Source: Gnetum montanum | Lineage: Eukaryota; Streptophyta; Gnetopsida; Gnetales; Gnetaceae | Direction of reading: 5' to 3' | DNA: 64,000 nucleotides | NCBI GenBank assembly: GCA_015680685.1 | Contig: MNCI01016594.1 | Location: 232,243 to 296,242, forward strand | Part shown: positions 36,586 to 48,700 of the stretch, one piece after another | How positions within the stretch are numbered: the first letter of the stretch is position 1 | Layout of the letters: each line of letters begins with the position of its first letter | Position numbers and translations under genes: made by a program | Notes under the pieces: model-generated | Told to the model about the DNA's origin: nothing | Seen by the model: the letters and a program-made list of their open reading frames with translations, nothing else | Databases searched by the model: none

Positions 36586-36604
36586 TGGCGCTAGAAGGAG
36601 GGCC
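36586..36604 (+). other. Primer-binding site of element B
   Basis: TGGCGCTAGAAGGAGGGCC begins 6 nt after the LTR end. The TGG start pairs with the tRNA CCA end, and the TGGCGC opening is common in the Tat/Athila branch. I do not assign the tRNA. Confidence 0.8.
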
Positions 36605-36823
36605 TTTAGGCTCCGATCCGAATATTTCGGGTAGCCCTGTTAGCGATCCATACCCTAAACCGTGAACGTAACACCTCTATGGAAGTTTACGGCCAATCGC
36701 GTGGTATAGATTGGTCGCAAGGACGATTTCTTTGAAATCCAACAGGGTAGAAAGCCATTTTGAGCTTTTGTTGCCAACCATTCCTTAGATCCGGTTATCA
36801 CTTATCGTTAATCTTATTGCCCA
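36605..36823 (+). other. Leader of element B
   Basis: Untranslated sequence between the primer-binding site and the gag start; nothing else recognised. Confidence 0.5.
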
Positions 36824-39234
36824 ATGGATTCTTTGTACACAACCACAACTACCATGATCCCTACCGATCTGGGTGCCGCACCTATGAATCCTATGGCGGT
36901 CACCCGACCAGCTCCGGGCGCAACAGAATCTCAGGGACCATTGCGCCGTTCATTGAGGCTCCAGGGAAAAAAGCCTATCTTCACGGTTATAACCCTTGAA
37001 GAATACAACTTCATATGCGTTAAGATCTAGGCGAAGCTGGCTCTAAGCCGAGCCGAACTCAAAGCGAAACGGAACTTTGAGGTGCTCCACCGAGGGGGCT
37101 ATGATTTTAAGCCAATAGCTTACGACATAATTCCCTTGACCGAACACCAGCACGAACTTATTACACAGTTGGTCATGGCCAAAGGCCAGGCTTCACAAGC
37201 TGTGCTGGAGCCCCAGCATGGGGAGGAGGAAGAGGACGAATTTGCGGCCCAGTCGAAACATTTGTTCCATACTCTGGAACTTTCGTTCCATACCCTAAGC
37301 CCCCATACGTATGTAAATCCCCTGTTCCCTTTCAACGAAGAGGCCGCATCTCTTAACACGGCCCCGACGGCGTAGATGCACATCCCTGCCCTTCCACAGG
37401 CTGCTGCGTAACCATCTGGGCTGCAAGTACAAATTCCCCACAATAACGTGGGGGCGGTTTCATCACCACGTGTACTTAGCATCCCAATGGTGGTCCCGGC
37501 GACCGTTGCGCCCCACTTCATTCCTCAGATACAACCCTACAACATATCCGCGACGCGCCCGGCCTAGACCTTGTCATTTCTTCCCCCTCCAACCCAACAG
37601 ATTACCGCAGCCGTCCAACCACCAACTTATGCCCAACAGCCTACTGCAGGTCAATGGGCCAACCCGACGGTGCAACAGACCTAGTCTGCGGTATACGGCG
37701 CGCAACCCCCGGTCGCACCTGCGACGTATGTTCCACAGGGGGTACCGCAGTATTTACATCCTTATCTTGCACAACAGGTGGCGGCCAACCCCCCTGCGTG
37801 AACCAACGGTTGGTGGTCTTCATAGGCTCCCCTGCCTGTCGGGGTCCCCGCCCTACCAGCAGCTAATCGACCTCGCCCGTCCTTTCCATTTCCTGGCGCT
37901 GCCCTCCCGGTCCAACCTCTTGTGCCTTCCGCGTAAACACCTCCATTAACAGGCCTGGACCAAGCCTTCCAGCTGATCCAGACTCTAACTGAAGAGGTTT
38001 GACACCTCAAGGCCACCGGTTCTGACACCGTCCAGATCATGGACTTTTACCACGACGATCCAATCAGTTCAACGGTTCCTATGCTGTCGTTGCCGTCGGG
38101 GATGTCCCTGCCGCATTTCACCAAATACAATGGGGAGGGAGATCCCAACACTCACCTTGTCACATTTAGATCTGAGTCCTTTTTGTTGCAACAGTGGCCA
38201 CACACTATCATCTGCATCTTTGTGATGTCGTTAACAGGAAAAGCTTTGGATTGGTACCGAGCCCTCCCACGCTCTTCCATCTCAACCTTGGAAGAGCTCC
38301 TGACCCAGTTTGTGACCACTTCAAATACAACCTGAAGCCGGAAGTCACACTGGATCAACTCATGGGGGTGAAACAAGACCCGCTCGAGCCCGTCCAAAAG
38401 TTTATACAGCGCTGGAACGCTACCTTGAACGAGATCCGTGAGCCGATCGTGGACTCACATATGCTGGCTATGTTCAAAGGGGCAGTCAATGACTTCATTA
38501 AGTCAAAGCTGTACTACCTTTCCCCCAGTAATTTACATCAAGCCTTCACACAAGTTAGAAGCATCCAAAATGCTGCGGAGGCCAGCAAAGACCCAGCGTA
38601 TGTCGCCTATAAGAATGCACATAACAAGAACAAAGACAAAGGCAAAGCAGCGACAATGATAGTAGTTGCAATGACTGAGAGTACAAAGACGAAGAACAAA
38701 AAGACACCCACCGCGCCACCTGAAACCACAACTGGTGCCAACACCAGTCAGGACACAGCGGCTCCTGAAAAGGCCCCCCAGCCTAAGCCAAACTTTGAGC
38801 GTAAGGATCGGTCAAAGTACACAGCATTACCTGTAAAGCATTCTGAACTGCTGAAACAACTGTTAGGGGTAGGGCACATTCAATCTAAGAAGGTGTCCAA
38901 GGAGGCTCTGAAGTGTCACAGACGCAATTGTGAACTACTGAAGAACCCTTCCTTAGCGTTACCTAACGAACCACCAGTTCCGAGATCTTTCAGGCTGGAC
39001 CGTTTCTGTGACTACCACCAGATGTGTGGTCATGATACGGATTATTGCTGGGCATTAAAAGACGACATTCAACGAATGCTAGATGATGGTTCGCTCAAGC
39101 TGGATGCCAACAACTCGACGCGTCCGGAAAACCAAACATTGCACGTATACAAGGACTCATTGAACGCAAACGACGATCCTTATACGATCACTGTGGTGAG
39201 TACAGACAGTGAGAAAAGGGAACCGCCAAAATAG
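36824..39234 (+). pseudogene. gag: Element B gag (stops and one clear frameshift)
   Basis: Capsid and nucleocapsid precursor. It starts at ATG 36824 and carries stops at 37028 and 37373. A Pro/Gln-rich linker (about 37460-37960) has further stops. The capsid core follows at 38039-38330, where SLTGKALDWYRALP is the retrotransposon-gag signature. A 1-bp loss near 38310 (CAGTTTGTGACC) shifts the frame; the rest (38314-39234) is open. It includes a Lys-rich segment and a C-terminal FCDYHQMCGHDTDYCWALK, the zinc-binding CxxH..GHxxxxC variant of Tat gag. The stops are of the C-to-T type. Confidence 0.88.
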
Positions 39235-40632
39235 CCTTTTATTTTGCGTGTCCCTACTAGCTCACAAAGCGTGTCAACCACCTCATCGGCAGCCAGCGGG
39301 GTCTCGAGGCCACCCTTCATTATACGAGCACCTTCTCAGACACACTCTCAGTCACGCAGCGATGGTCAAGCCACGGTCTCGTCCGCGCCCACGCCTAGGG
39401 CGCCCTTCATTATTAGGGCGCCAAAGCCACAAGCTGCTCCTCTCGCGCAGGGGTAGACCTCCCACCAAAAGCGTCGACCCTCACCTCCCAAACAAAAGGG
39501 AGAGGACACATTAGTTAACGCAACAAAAGACCACTCTACGCTCGGCTTTCCTAAGCTTAGGCCCCTGGCTTCTGTGCCTTCACCTGCGCCTCAGGGACAG
39601 GATAAAGGTGCAGAAACGCAACTGCCTTCTCTTGGCAAGAAAAAGGGCAACCCTCTGACCAACACCGTTCCACCTCGGGAGATCCGTCTTCTGGGCTGAA
39701 TGGAAGAGGAAAAGGGGGAAAAATAACCTAGCCGAGAAAAATACCTCCTCGACGCATTTACGCAAGTCAAACAGGCTCTCAAACAAAAAAACACAACGCT
39801 AAGCCTTTACGACCTACTTATGATGTCTCGAGAACACCGTGAGGCTATGGTTCGGATGCTGACATCCATATCAGTGGATGAAAGCTTGCCAGCGGAGGAG
39901 GAAGCCATACACGCTGTCATGTTTCCTTCCGAAGCTGAGCAACCTACGCCTTCCTCGCTGACCTTCCATGACGGGTCTATCAAAGACGATCCTGAGAAAG
40001 GTCAAGTAACCACTGGACCTATGTTTATCACTATCCAAGTCGGTCAATACCGGATCCGGAGAGTGCATGTAGATGATGGCGCGGCTGCCAATGTCATTCC
40101 CTATTCCATCGTGGATAGGTTGGGTCTAGTCGACCAAATCACACCCACGACGACGGCCTGCGTAAAATCATTTAACAGAGCACGGGTTCAGGTTAAGGGG
40201 ACGGTGCGTATTGAGTTTGTGGTGGGGAATCAATTCCCAACAGAAGCCACTTTCTTAGTCATCGAGGAGATGCCAGGGTTCAACCTGATCTTGGGGAGGT
40301 CGTGGTTAGCTCAGCTGAGGAAGGTTTCGTCATCGATACACCAAGAGATACATCTCCCCTATGCCGGAGGGGAGTTTGTGATACGCAGAGATGAAATCAC
40401 CCCCAGGACCGTCAATAACATTGAAGAAGAATGGGGTTCGGAGATAGAAACGACCGATGATCAAACCTATCTCCAAACCCCACAACAAGCTGACAGCAAT
40501 GTTGACGGTCTAGCTTGGGCTGACCTGCCATTTTCGGATGGCAGCGTAGAGGAGTCCAACCATAAGTCTCCTTGCCCTTACGCGACGCTCAACGTAAAGG
40601 CCATCAAAAGACAATTGCGTATCAATGGTTGA
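39235..40632 (+). pseudogene. Element B protease with N-terminal linker
   Basis: Continues in the gag frame after the TAG at 39232. The linker to 39819 has stops at 39454, about 39698 and about 39724. The aspartic protease proper is open from 39820: VHVDDGAAANVIP near 40065 carries the active-site Asp in a D-D-G-A version of the usual D-S/T-G-A, and FNLILGRSWL near 40285 is the second conserved block. The frame ends at TGA 40630, where the sense-strand insert begins. Splicing may have continued it into RT. Confidence 0.88.
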
Positions 40633-40825
40633 ATGATGGTCTTTGTGTACATTGTCATGTCTTACCGAGTCAGTGTGGTTTCTACTTAGCAATTTTACTT
40701 CACGTATCTTCACCTTACTTTTGTTTTCAGCTCTTACGCTAGTCATTTATCTTCACACTATTGTCTTTTCCTATGCATGGTATTCCCGTTTCTTGCTCAC
40801 TTTAGCGCTTCCTGTATTACGCTAT

Positions 40826-41066
40826 GGCCCACAACGGCCTTAAACTAGTTACGTCGATTTTTACGCCTTTATCATTACGCTTGTTGTATTACGCTAGGGC
40901 CCGCGACGGCCTTAAACTAGGTACACAGAAATGTATACTATGATTCTTTACGCTTGATTACGCATCTGGCCCACAATGGCCTTAAACTAGTTACCCAGAA
41001 TTAAGCATTATCATCATTTACGCTTTCTTTACATTACGCATCTGGCCCGCGATGGCCTTAAACTAG
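40826..41066 (+). repeat. Minisatellite 1 of element B (4 copies, period 70-76 bp)
   Basis: The core GGCCCGCGACGGCCTTAAAC plus TAG occurs at 40826, 40898, 40968 and 41044, with TTACGC-rich spacers. The second half (CGACGG..TTAAACTAG) resembles the core of the 3' minisatellite at 49244-49715. Confidence 0.85.
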
Positions 41067-41263
41067 CAAATACATCCTATCACTATAACTTACGTGAAAT
41101 TCTTAACAATTACACTCACGCATTATAGGTCAAAACACAAAAGAAAAAAAGATATATATATAATCGCCATCCAAAACATCCACCAGGTTTTATAACACGT
41201 CTTTTCAGTCATGCATAAAACGGTATATCACTCAACATCAATAAAACTATGTGTAAATTACAA

Positions 41264-44200
41264 TTACGCATTTCCTCTACTGCCACTATCGCCGATATCT
41301 CTTAAGTCTGGATCCAACGCTAATGGATCGTCCTCCAACGGGCTGTCGTTTGTAGGAATGATTCTTCCACGAAGAATGTCCTCTTCGTGAGGTCCTCGTT
41401 CCGGCACTGGCTCTATAGGAGGACGCTCTTCATCGTTGCATTCTTCTGCCTCTTCCGCTTCTTCCTTTGCTTCCACCGCTCCCTCTACTAACTCCTCCGC
41501 TTGTTCATCTTCCTTATCCTCGGCCGGTACCTGAAAACAGTAAGCACTTTAGCTACCCAAGACTTAACATCATAATTAGAAACACAAACTAAATAGCGCG
41601 TAGACTCACCTGTGAAGGCCCTGCTTCTGCAACAAAGGGAAGCTTGTCCAGGCCAGCCCACAGGCGCTTCATAATCTCTTCCTCCGTTAGATCTGGCCAT
41701 ACATCCTCTCCCAAAGAAACTCCAGCCTTCACCTTCCCTTTCTCCACGCTGCTCCAGCGGAGTGGGTCTGGGAAGAAAGTAGGGATTGTAGCCTGACCCC
41801 CAGGGAGAGTCATTTCCCTCTCTGGGGATGCACTCACAGTCACCTGCTCCTCGAATTTATTGAAGGCTTCGGAAGCTCCGATGACGTCCTGGACGACTTC
41901 CAAGGACCGGGCCCTAATGGCAAGATCGCGGTAGAGTTTCCGATAAGCAATACTCTCCCGCTTGTACAAGTGTTTGTGGTCCTTCTCCTTCTGCCCCCAC
42001 TCTTGCACGCTGGCACAATAATCCCTCTAGTCCCAGCTTTTTTGGGCTAGGAGTTCTATCTACATCAGCTATTCGACCAACGCCCGACTAGTCTGCATGC
42101 TGTTCTTGATGGCTATCCAATACCGGGAGTGGTCGATAACAGCAGTACGTCAGTCTTCATCCCCTGTGGCCCGTGCCTATAGGAAGTCACATTGTGATTT
42201 TAAGTCTCTGACCTCTTTAGTCAGTGACTCAACCTTTTGCTCTGACCTCTGCAGCCTCTTCCAGAGGGTTTCATAGGCGCCCTTACTCTCCCATAAGGAG
42301 CGTGTCGAGCATAACGCACATTTACGCATTTCCTCATAAATGTGACGTGGCATGGCTGCTTCATTGGATGGTGGTTCCGCTGTGTCCAAATCAATGGGCT
42401 TAGTGGGATCCCATCGAAGGTGAGCTCCTAATAGAAAACAACCATCAAACGTTGATGACACATTATCACTGCGTAATATCACAAACCAATTACAACCATA
42501 ACATACCGGCTCTAGGTTCGACGTGCTCCAGGCACTCGATCATGTCGCTGACAATGCCTTCCATGAAGGTAAATTTATCAGGGAAGTCTCCCCACGCTCT
42601 GCTCCCAGCGACAGATGTAGATGCCTCCCCTTCTCCTGTAGCATAATCCAGTTAGAAACTTCATTTATTTACAGAAATCCTGCAAACACGCTAACACCCA
42701 TTACCTCTACCGGTGACAGTGGCAATTTCGCCGACATCTTCCGCATCCCTTTCCCTTTCACGCACTTGAGTCTGTGCGTTGCTGGTTCCAGTAGCTGTGG
42801 CCTCCTCACGCACCAGAGCCTATATGCGGCTCACGTTAACAGCCGAGGCCTCTTCTTCCAAAATTGAGGCCCCCTCCCTACGACTTAGTGTTACCGCTCC
42901 CGTCTCAGGGGTCAGTTCTTCCGTAACTTTCACTGGTCATGTCATAGCGCCCTTAGTATATCATTACAAAACATCTAAATAAACATTGCGTAACATAATT
43001 CCTTCATGCTTACCAGGCAGAGGCTTACTCCGCTGGATTTTGACCGCCATAGTTCGGCCTGCGTCACCTTCCGGGGCCTCGACTATACGGAGCCTCTTAC
43101 ATCGAGCTGCAGGTTCTACGATCTCTTCCGCCACGCGCTTCCCTCATGAGACGTCGCCAGTGTAGGTAGGCATTATCCTGCCTACGCTGTCGAGACCTCG
43201 CACTTGGGACGCTGCCAGACCCTTAGTTGTTACAGACAACGACTCCCCGATCCCTTCCGGCAGATCCTGCCCACGGGTAGTGCTGAGGATGTGGGCAATC
43301 CAAGGCCTGGACCGCTGATCTCGGTCTTGCTGCACCCAAACCCCATTCTTTTGGATGACCAGAAACTCAGCAAACCGCTGGAGGCAAGCTATGAAGAACG
43401 CGTAATGCACGTTGAAACGGGACTCAAGCTTCTTACGAAGCTTGAGCATCTCATTACGTAGTCCCTTGGCAAAATAGCTTGCCCAATTGAACTGGGTCCC
43501 CTCCTCCAGAACCTCTGGCATGATACGGGTCTATTCTATAGAAAAGAACCTCCCCTGCGAGACAGTTTTGGGGAAGGTCCGGGCCCGAAAAAGGGGATAC
43601 AGTGTCTTGGCAGCGCCCATCTCGAATTTTTCGCAGGGAAACCCTTTGGTCTCCTTCGGGATCCTTACCCACTCCTTCAGCCAATTCTGGAAAGCTTCAC
43701 TCCTCTTCACCTTCTCACTTACGGAAGGGCCATTTGAGGGGACGCAAAAGAGGTCTGCGAAGAGCTGAGCGTCAATATCAAAAATTACGCGTACATTGTG
43801 TACACGCGTGTAGAAACGCTCCACCTTCTCATTGAAGGAGTTGACCAAAGTTAGCATTTCACTGGCGGGGACATCAAGAGTCGCAGCCAAAAATAGGTGC
43901 ATTATACCTGCTGCTCGGATCTTGGAGGTCACCGCGACTGGGGCCGCCGAGTGGCTGAGCCAGCGCTGTGCATCCTTGATGTCGCCGTAGTGAAAGAGGA
44001 CAGCATTCACCTCGCGGCCGGAAATCGTAAGGGTAATCTCCCGAGATTCCCTAACTGCACAACATGAAGCACGAATTAAACCAAAACACTATTACGCAAT
44101 GTCCACAATTTACAATTACATTATGCAGTAACCAACTACACCATAGCCTTACCGGGGCAAAACGGCAATGGAAATGGCGGGAGTTCCCTCTGCACGTCCT

Positions 44201-45328
44201 CGACGATAAGGGGCGGATCCAGGGTCCAGTCATCGTGCAGCCACCCGATTCTTTGGCAACTCTCAAAAGCCCTAACGTAACGGGTGGGGTACTCGCGCAT
44301 GTCAAAGCTGATCTGCTCTATGACACCAGCACGCACGTTGTTAGTTGCAGTAAACGCCATTCTCGCCGTTTCGGCCCACGATAACACATCCCCATCGCCA
44401 ACTAACTTATTGTCCTGAATAAAGAACCTGCACCATACAACATCGGCTTATTGCACATTTTCCACATAGGCTTCTCTTATATTTCACACCGATAATGCAA
44501 AACAGAAAAATAGACAGTTAATAAAATTTGCTTACCCACCTGCGTAATACACCATGCCTTGTGGGTTCTGGAAATAGGTCAAGACATGGCAAGCCACGAA
44601 CAGCGTGTTATATGCATGGTAGCAGTTGAATCGAGTCATTTCCCAGATCCAGTTCAAGCTCCTTAAGCCCCAGGCGCTAAGCTCTTGGTCTTCGGGACGG
44701 CCTGTATCAATAGCCCCGTTCATCAAAAAGGCCAAAATCCCTTTCGCAGAATCCGCCAACAGGTTCTCTAAAAGAGCACCGGCGACGTCGCCAGCCAGGT
44801 CAGACCACACAATGACGCTGAAGTTGCGCAGCAAGAACTGCAGAAACTCCAGCGCACCCTGTCGAAACCATATGGCCTTCCCTTGCAACCGCGTGTGCGG
44901 GGAAGGGACATTGGGGACGATGGGGTTTATACAACACAAGACCCCGACAATATCCAGCACAATCAGGATGGGCTATAGAGCAACGCTGTACAGAAAACCC
45001 AAAGCGTACATTAACACCTACATTTCCATTTGCATGACTAACACAGAAAAATCATAAACCACACTCAGCTATCTAGGCCGAAATCGCCCAAACCCTTGCA
45101 ATAACGCAAGGTTCGTCCCTGACAACGGCGGTAGATGCAACCCCATCAAACCCTTGAATTAACCTGAGTTCCACAATTCGAAATCAACATGCACGCAAAC
45201 GAAAATATACCACGAAAAGCAGTCATAGAAACAAGCGTAAGCATGTAAGGAATGACTAACCGGTTCAATGGCGCAGGGTCACGAACATCGACCAGCACCT
45301 GCGAAACACAGTCCAGAGTTGCTTGCAT
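41264..45328 (-). pseudogene. Antisense spliced gene of element B (HAD/FCP1-like domain protein, about 1089 codons)
   Basis: Eight exons on the minus strand: 45328-45261, 44985-44536, 44427-44153, 44054-43014, 42932-42711 (or -42705), 42635-42507, 42427-41610 and 41530-41264. All introns are GT-AG and of 70-110 bp except the first (275 bp). Phases fit at every junction and the total is divisible by three, with no frameshift. Exon 2 carries a HAD/FCP1-like domain (ILIVLDIVGVLC; FLLRNFSVIVWSDLAGDVAG). Exon 4 has a helical region with YPLFRARTFPK and NWASYFAKGLRNEM, then a Lys/Arg-rich tail. Exon 7 is coiled-coil-like. Exon 8 is Glu/Asp/Pro-rich and ends at TAA. Nine in-frame stops are all TAG or TGA, so this copy is dead but recently was not. 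Copy O (1514-3703 plus 17031-18200) is a homologue. Role unknown; a nuclear phosphatase-like or regulatory protein is possible. Confidence 0.82.
44536..44985 (-). other. Exon 2 of the antisense gene: HAD/FCP1 (NLI-interacting factor)-like domain
   Basis: The string ILIVLDIVGVLC fits HAD motif I, where active enzymes read hydrophobic-DxDGT/V-hydrophobic. The first Asp is kept and the second is Val. FRQGALEFLQFLLRNFSVIVW followed by SD fits the FCP1 stretch RPG..FL..L...F.V.VWS, and DVAGALLENLL follows as in that family. One TAG lies just before the motif. With the second Asp missing, the domain may bind phosphoproteins or be catalytically dead; many plant paralogues have DLNG here. The family call is from memory of motifs, not a search. 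Confidence 0.6.
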
Positions 45329-45527
45329 TTTGTTAATTTTGGCTAGTTTTTCGTTCTTCCTCTTGACCCTCGGAGCATTGCAACAGTTTTAGAATTTTCC
45401 ACAGCTTAACACTTGCAAATCTTCGCGAGATTACACGCTCTAACTCTCTACTCTTCCGTCTCTCAGCGACAGTCATGAATTTGAATTCTCGATAGCCAAC
45501 AGCCTGTTCTCATCGAAAAATCACTTA

Positions 45528-45533
45528 CTTATA
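45528..45533 (-). promoter_or_regulatory. Candidate TATA box for the antisense gene
   Basis: The minus strand reads CGCATATAAGTAAG 200 bp upstream of the ATG at 45328, a reasonable distance for a plant promoter with a 5' UTR of about 170 nt. It is the only good TATA-like word found there. Confidence 0.4.
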
Positions 45534-45789
45534 TGCGAGGATCACCGACTTGATATTCAATTTCAGCGGGACTTTCCTAAAACAGACCCCAAAAATCAAG
45601 ATATTAATGTGGCCGTTATCGCACGCTCCGCTGTCCGAAATGACGTTAAACTACCACATCTTACCACCTCGTAAGCGGGTTACATTGATTACAGCTTGTC
45701 TATAATATTCAAAATTCAGTTAGCATTCCACGTTCGGCAACATCACGTCATTTATCTCCTAATCATTTACGCACTTGGCGGTTTTGTAG

Positions 45790-48700
45790 GACAGACGACA
45801 AATGGACGCAACAATTTCAGCACCCCTAACTTTAACAGGCCCATACGGGAAGGTAGTTAGGTGATTCGACTCTACGCTAGTATACGCTAACCCCTCTTTA
45901 GAAGACGTAACCATAGCGGCGTCGGAAACATCCCCAGAGTGGCCAGAACAGTCGACGCGTACGCTAGACCTAGAGGCTGGAGACATAATCGAAGACCCCC
46001 TCAGTGAGGTCTTTATCGTTACGCATAGAGGTGAGGCTCAAGCGCTTAGAATCAGTTCTTTATTAGACCAGAAAACGCATGATGCCATAACACAGGTCCT
46101 ACAAGACAACATTACCGTCTTCCCATGGTCATACGAGGACATGCCTAGACTAGATCCCAGGCTAATCCAACATAACATCATCCTAGACCCGTAGGTTAAA
46201 GAAGTTAGGCAAAAGACACGCAAAATCAAGCTAGAGATCGCGTTGGCCGTGCGTAGTGAAATCACCAAACTGTACCAGGCTGGTTTCATTCGTGCGGTTG
46301 ATTACTCGGATTAGGTGTCTAACATTGTAGTCATCCCAAAGAAGACTGGAAGCATATGCATCTGCATAGACTTCTGGGATTTGAATAAGGCAACGATCAA
46401 GGACAATTTCCCACTTCCGAGTATCGACCAGCTAGTCGACACGACAGCTGGGCATGCGTTGCTCTCTTTCATGGACGGTTTTTCAGGTTATAATCAGATC
46501 CGAATTAACCNNNNNNNNNNNNNNNNNNNNNNNNNNNNNNNNNNNNNNNNNNNNNNNNNNNNNNNNNNNNNNNNNNNNNNNNNNNNNNNNNNNNNNNNNN
46601 NNNNNNNNNNNNNNNNNNNNNNNNNNNNNNNNNNNNNNNNNNNNNNNNNNNNNNNNNNNNNNNNNNNNNNNNNNNNNNNNNNNNNNNNNNNNNNNNNNNN
46701 NNNNNNNNNNNNNNNNNNNNNNNNNNNNNNNNNNNNNNNNNNNNNNNNNNNNNNNNNNNNNNNNNNNNNNNNNNNNNNNNNNNNNNNNNNNNNNNNNNNN
46801 NNNNNNNNNNNNNNNNNNNNNNNNNNNNNNNNNNNNNNNNNNNNNNNNNNNNNNNNNNNNNNNNNNNGATTCATCTCGAGATTAACCGATAAGCTACACC
46901 CTATGCAGCACGTGCTCAAAAAGGGGGTCAATTTCGAATGGACGGAAGATTGCCAATGTGCGTTTGACAATTTGAAATAGGAACTTCAACATCTACCAAC
47001 GGTTTTCCCGCCACAAAGGGACTCACCATTCTACATTTACCTCGCTACTTCGGACATAGCATTAGCGTCATTTCTTTGTCAAAGAAGGGATGATGGGTCG
47101 GAAGTGCCCATCTACTACTTAAGCCATTCTCTATATGCGTATGAAACGAGGTATAATGAAGTCGAGTGTAATTGTCTAGCATTAGTTTTTACGCTCAAAA
47201 AGTGTAGAAATTACCTTTTCCGTAGCCAGGTTAACATCATTTGTAAAAATAACATCCTTAGGACCATTACGCATAACTTATACAAGAGCAGTAGGATCGC
47301 TCGCTGGAAGGCTATTATCGCAGAATTTGATCTGCATTATATTGGCCAATCGTCTACGAAAGGCCAAGCGATAGCTGACCAGTTAGTAACATCACCAATT
47401 AACAACCAAGCAGCCATCGAACCAGAGTTCCCTGATGAACATGTACATAGTTTAAGCCCTGTCTCGACAGGCCCCGAAGCAACGTTGTACTTCGACGGTG
47501 CTTCAACCACTAGAGGTGGCAGTGCTGCCACTGTTATCACGCTATCGCCTGAGGATGTGCGTCTCCACGCTTATCGCTTGACCTTCCCCTATACGAATAA
47601 TATGGCAAAGTACGAGGGGCTCCTCAGGGGATTATTAACTGCCAGTGAACTCGATGTTCAACACCTGGCGATTAGGGGCGATTCGATGCTTGTCATAAAT
47701 CATATCACAGGAGTCTACGCCTGCAAGGCTGTACATTTGCAGCCCTACTGCGATACGGCTAAAGATCTTCTGAGACGATTTGCGACCATCGATGCCCAGC
47801 ACGTGCCACGCACGGATAACACACTGGCCGACGCACTGGCAACACTGGCTTTGAACGTGCCTTCACAGCTTTTTGACAACTGTCCTGCATTGATCATAGA
47901 CTGTACAGATCCTATCATTCAGACGGCGCAAGTCTCCTCTCTTCTCAAGGAAAGCACGCCTGAATGGTACGATGCCATTAAAACTTACTTTTTACAGGGC
48001 AAGCTACCGTTGGCATTAACACACGCACAGAAAGACGCAATTCGTAAGTGGGCTAGGCAAAACGTCATCATCGGAGACAGCACTCTTTGTAGACGATCCT
48101 TTGATGGCGTGCTGCTGACATGCGTCGACAAAAACCAAGCACACCAGATAGTCGGCGAAATTCACGAAGGATTGTGTGGTGGCCACGTAGCACCACGGGC
48201 TATGGCCCTAAAAATCCGTCGCTTAGGGTACTACTGGCCACGCATGGAAAAAGATTACCTAACGAAGGTTAAAACCTGCAACACGTGTCAGCGTCATGCT
48301 AACCTCATACACGTGTCACCCACAGAATTACATACAACGCAGATAACATGGCCATTTCAGCGATGGGGATTAGACATTATAGGCCCCATCACGCCAAAGT
48401 CTTCCGCGGGTCATAGCTTCATTATTACCGCTACTGAGTATTTTACAAAGTGGGTAGAGGCTATGCCCCTACGGAAGATCACGTCTCAGCAGATTTGCCA
48501 TTTTATCCTGGACAACATAGTAGCTAGATTTGATCTCCCAATGACTATAGTGACCGACAATGGGCCACAGTTTAGTAGCACGGAAACCAAATCCTTCTGT
48601 GATAACCTGGGCATTAGACAATCCTTTTCCTCTCCCTATTACCCGCAAACGAATGGTCAAGCTGAAGCAACGAACAAAGTGATCATCAATCTGCTCAAGA

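Larger units (their letters stand above)
40633..45789 (+). other. Non-coding insert between protease and RT, possible sense intron
   Basis: In the sense direction this 5.2 kb has no open frame; it holds the minisatellite and the antisense gene. RT coding resumes after GGCGGTTTTGTAG|GAC, a good 3' splice site, at 45790. Ogre elements are known to have an intron at this position. The donor is not resolved: AATG|GTTGAA at 40627 is the only GT before the stop, and its phase does not fit the acceptor. Confidence 0.4.

Noticed and set aside
37762-38040. Minus-strand open frames over the Pro-rich gag linker of B
   Set aside because: They mirror a GC-rich, Pro/Gln-coding sense frame that aligns with gag; codon shadow.
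42523-42867. Plus-strand 114-codon frame within the antisense gene
   Set aside because: It crosses the introns and exons 5 and 6 of the minus-strand gene and has no motif; shadow.
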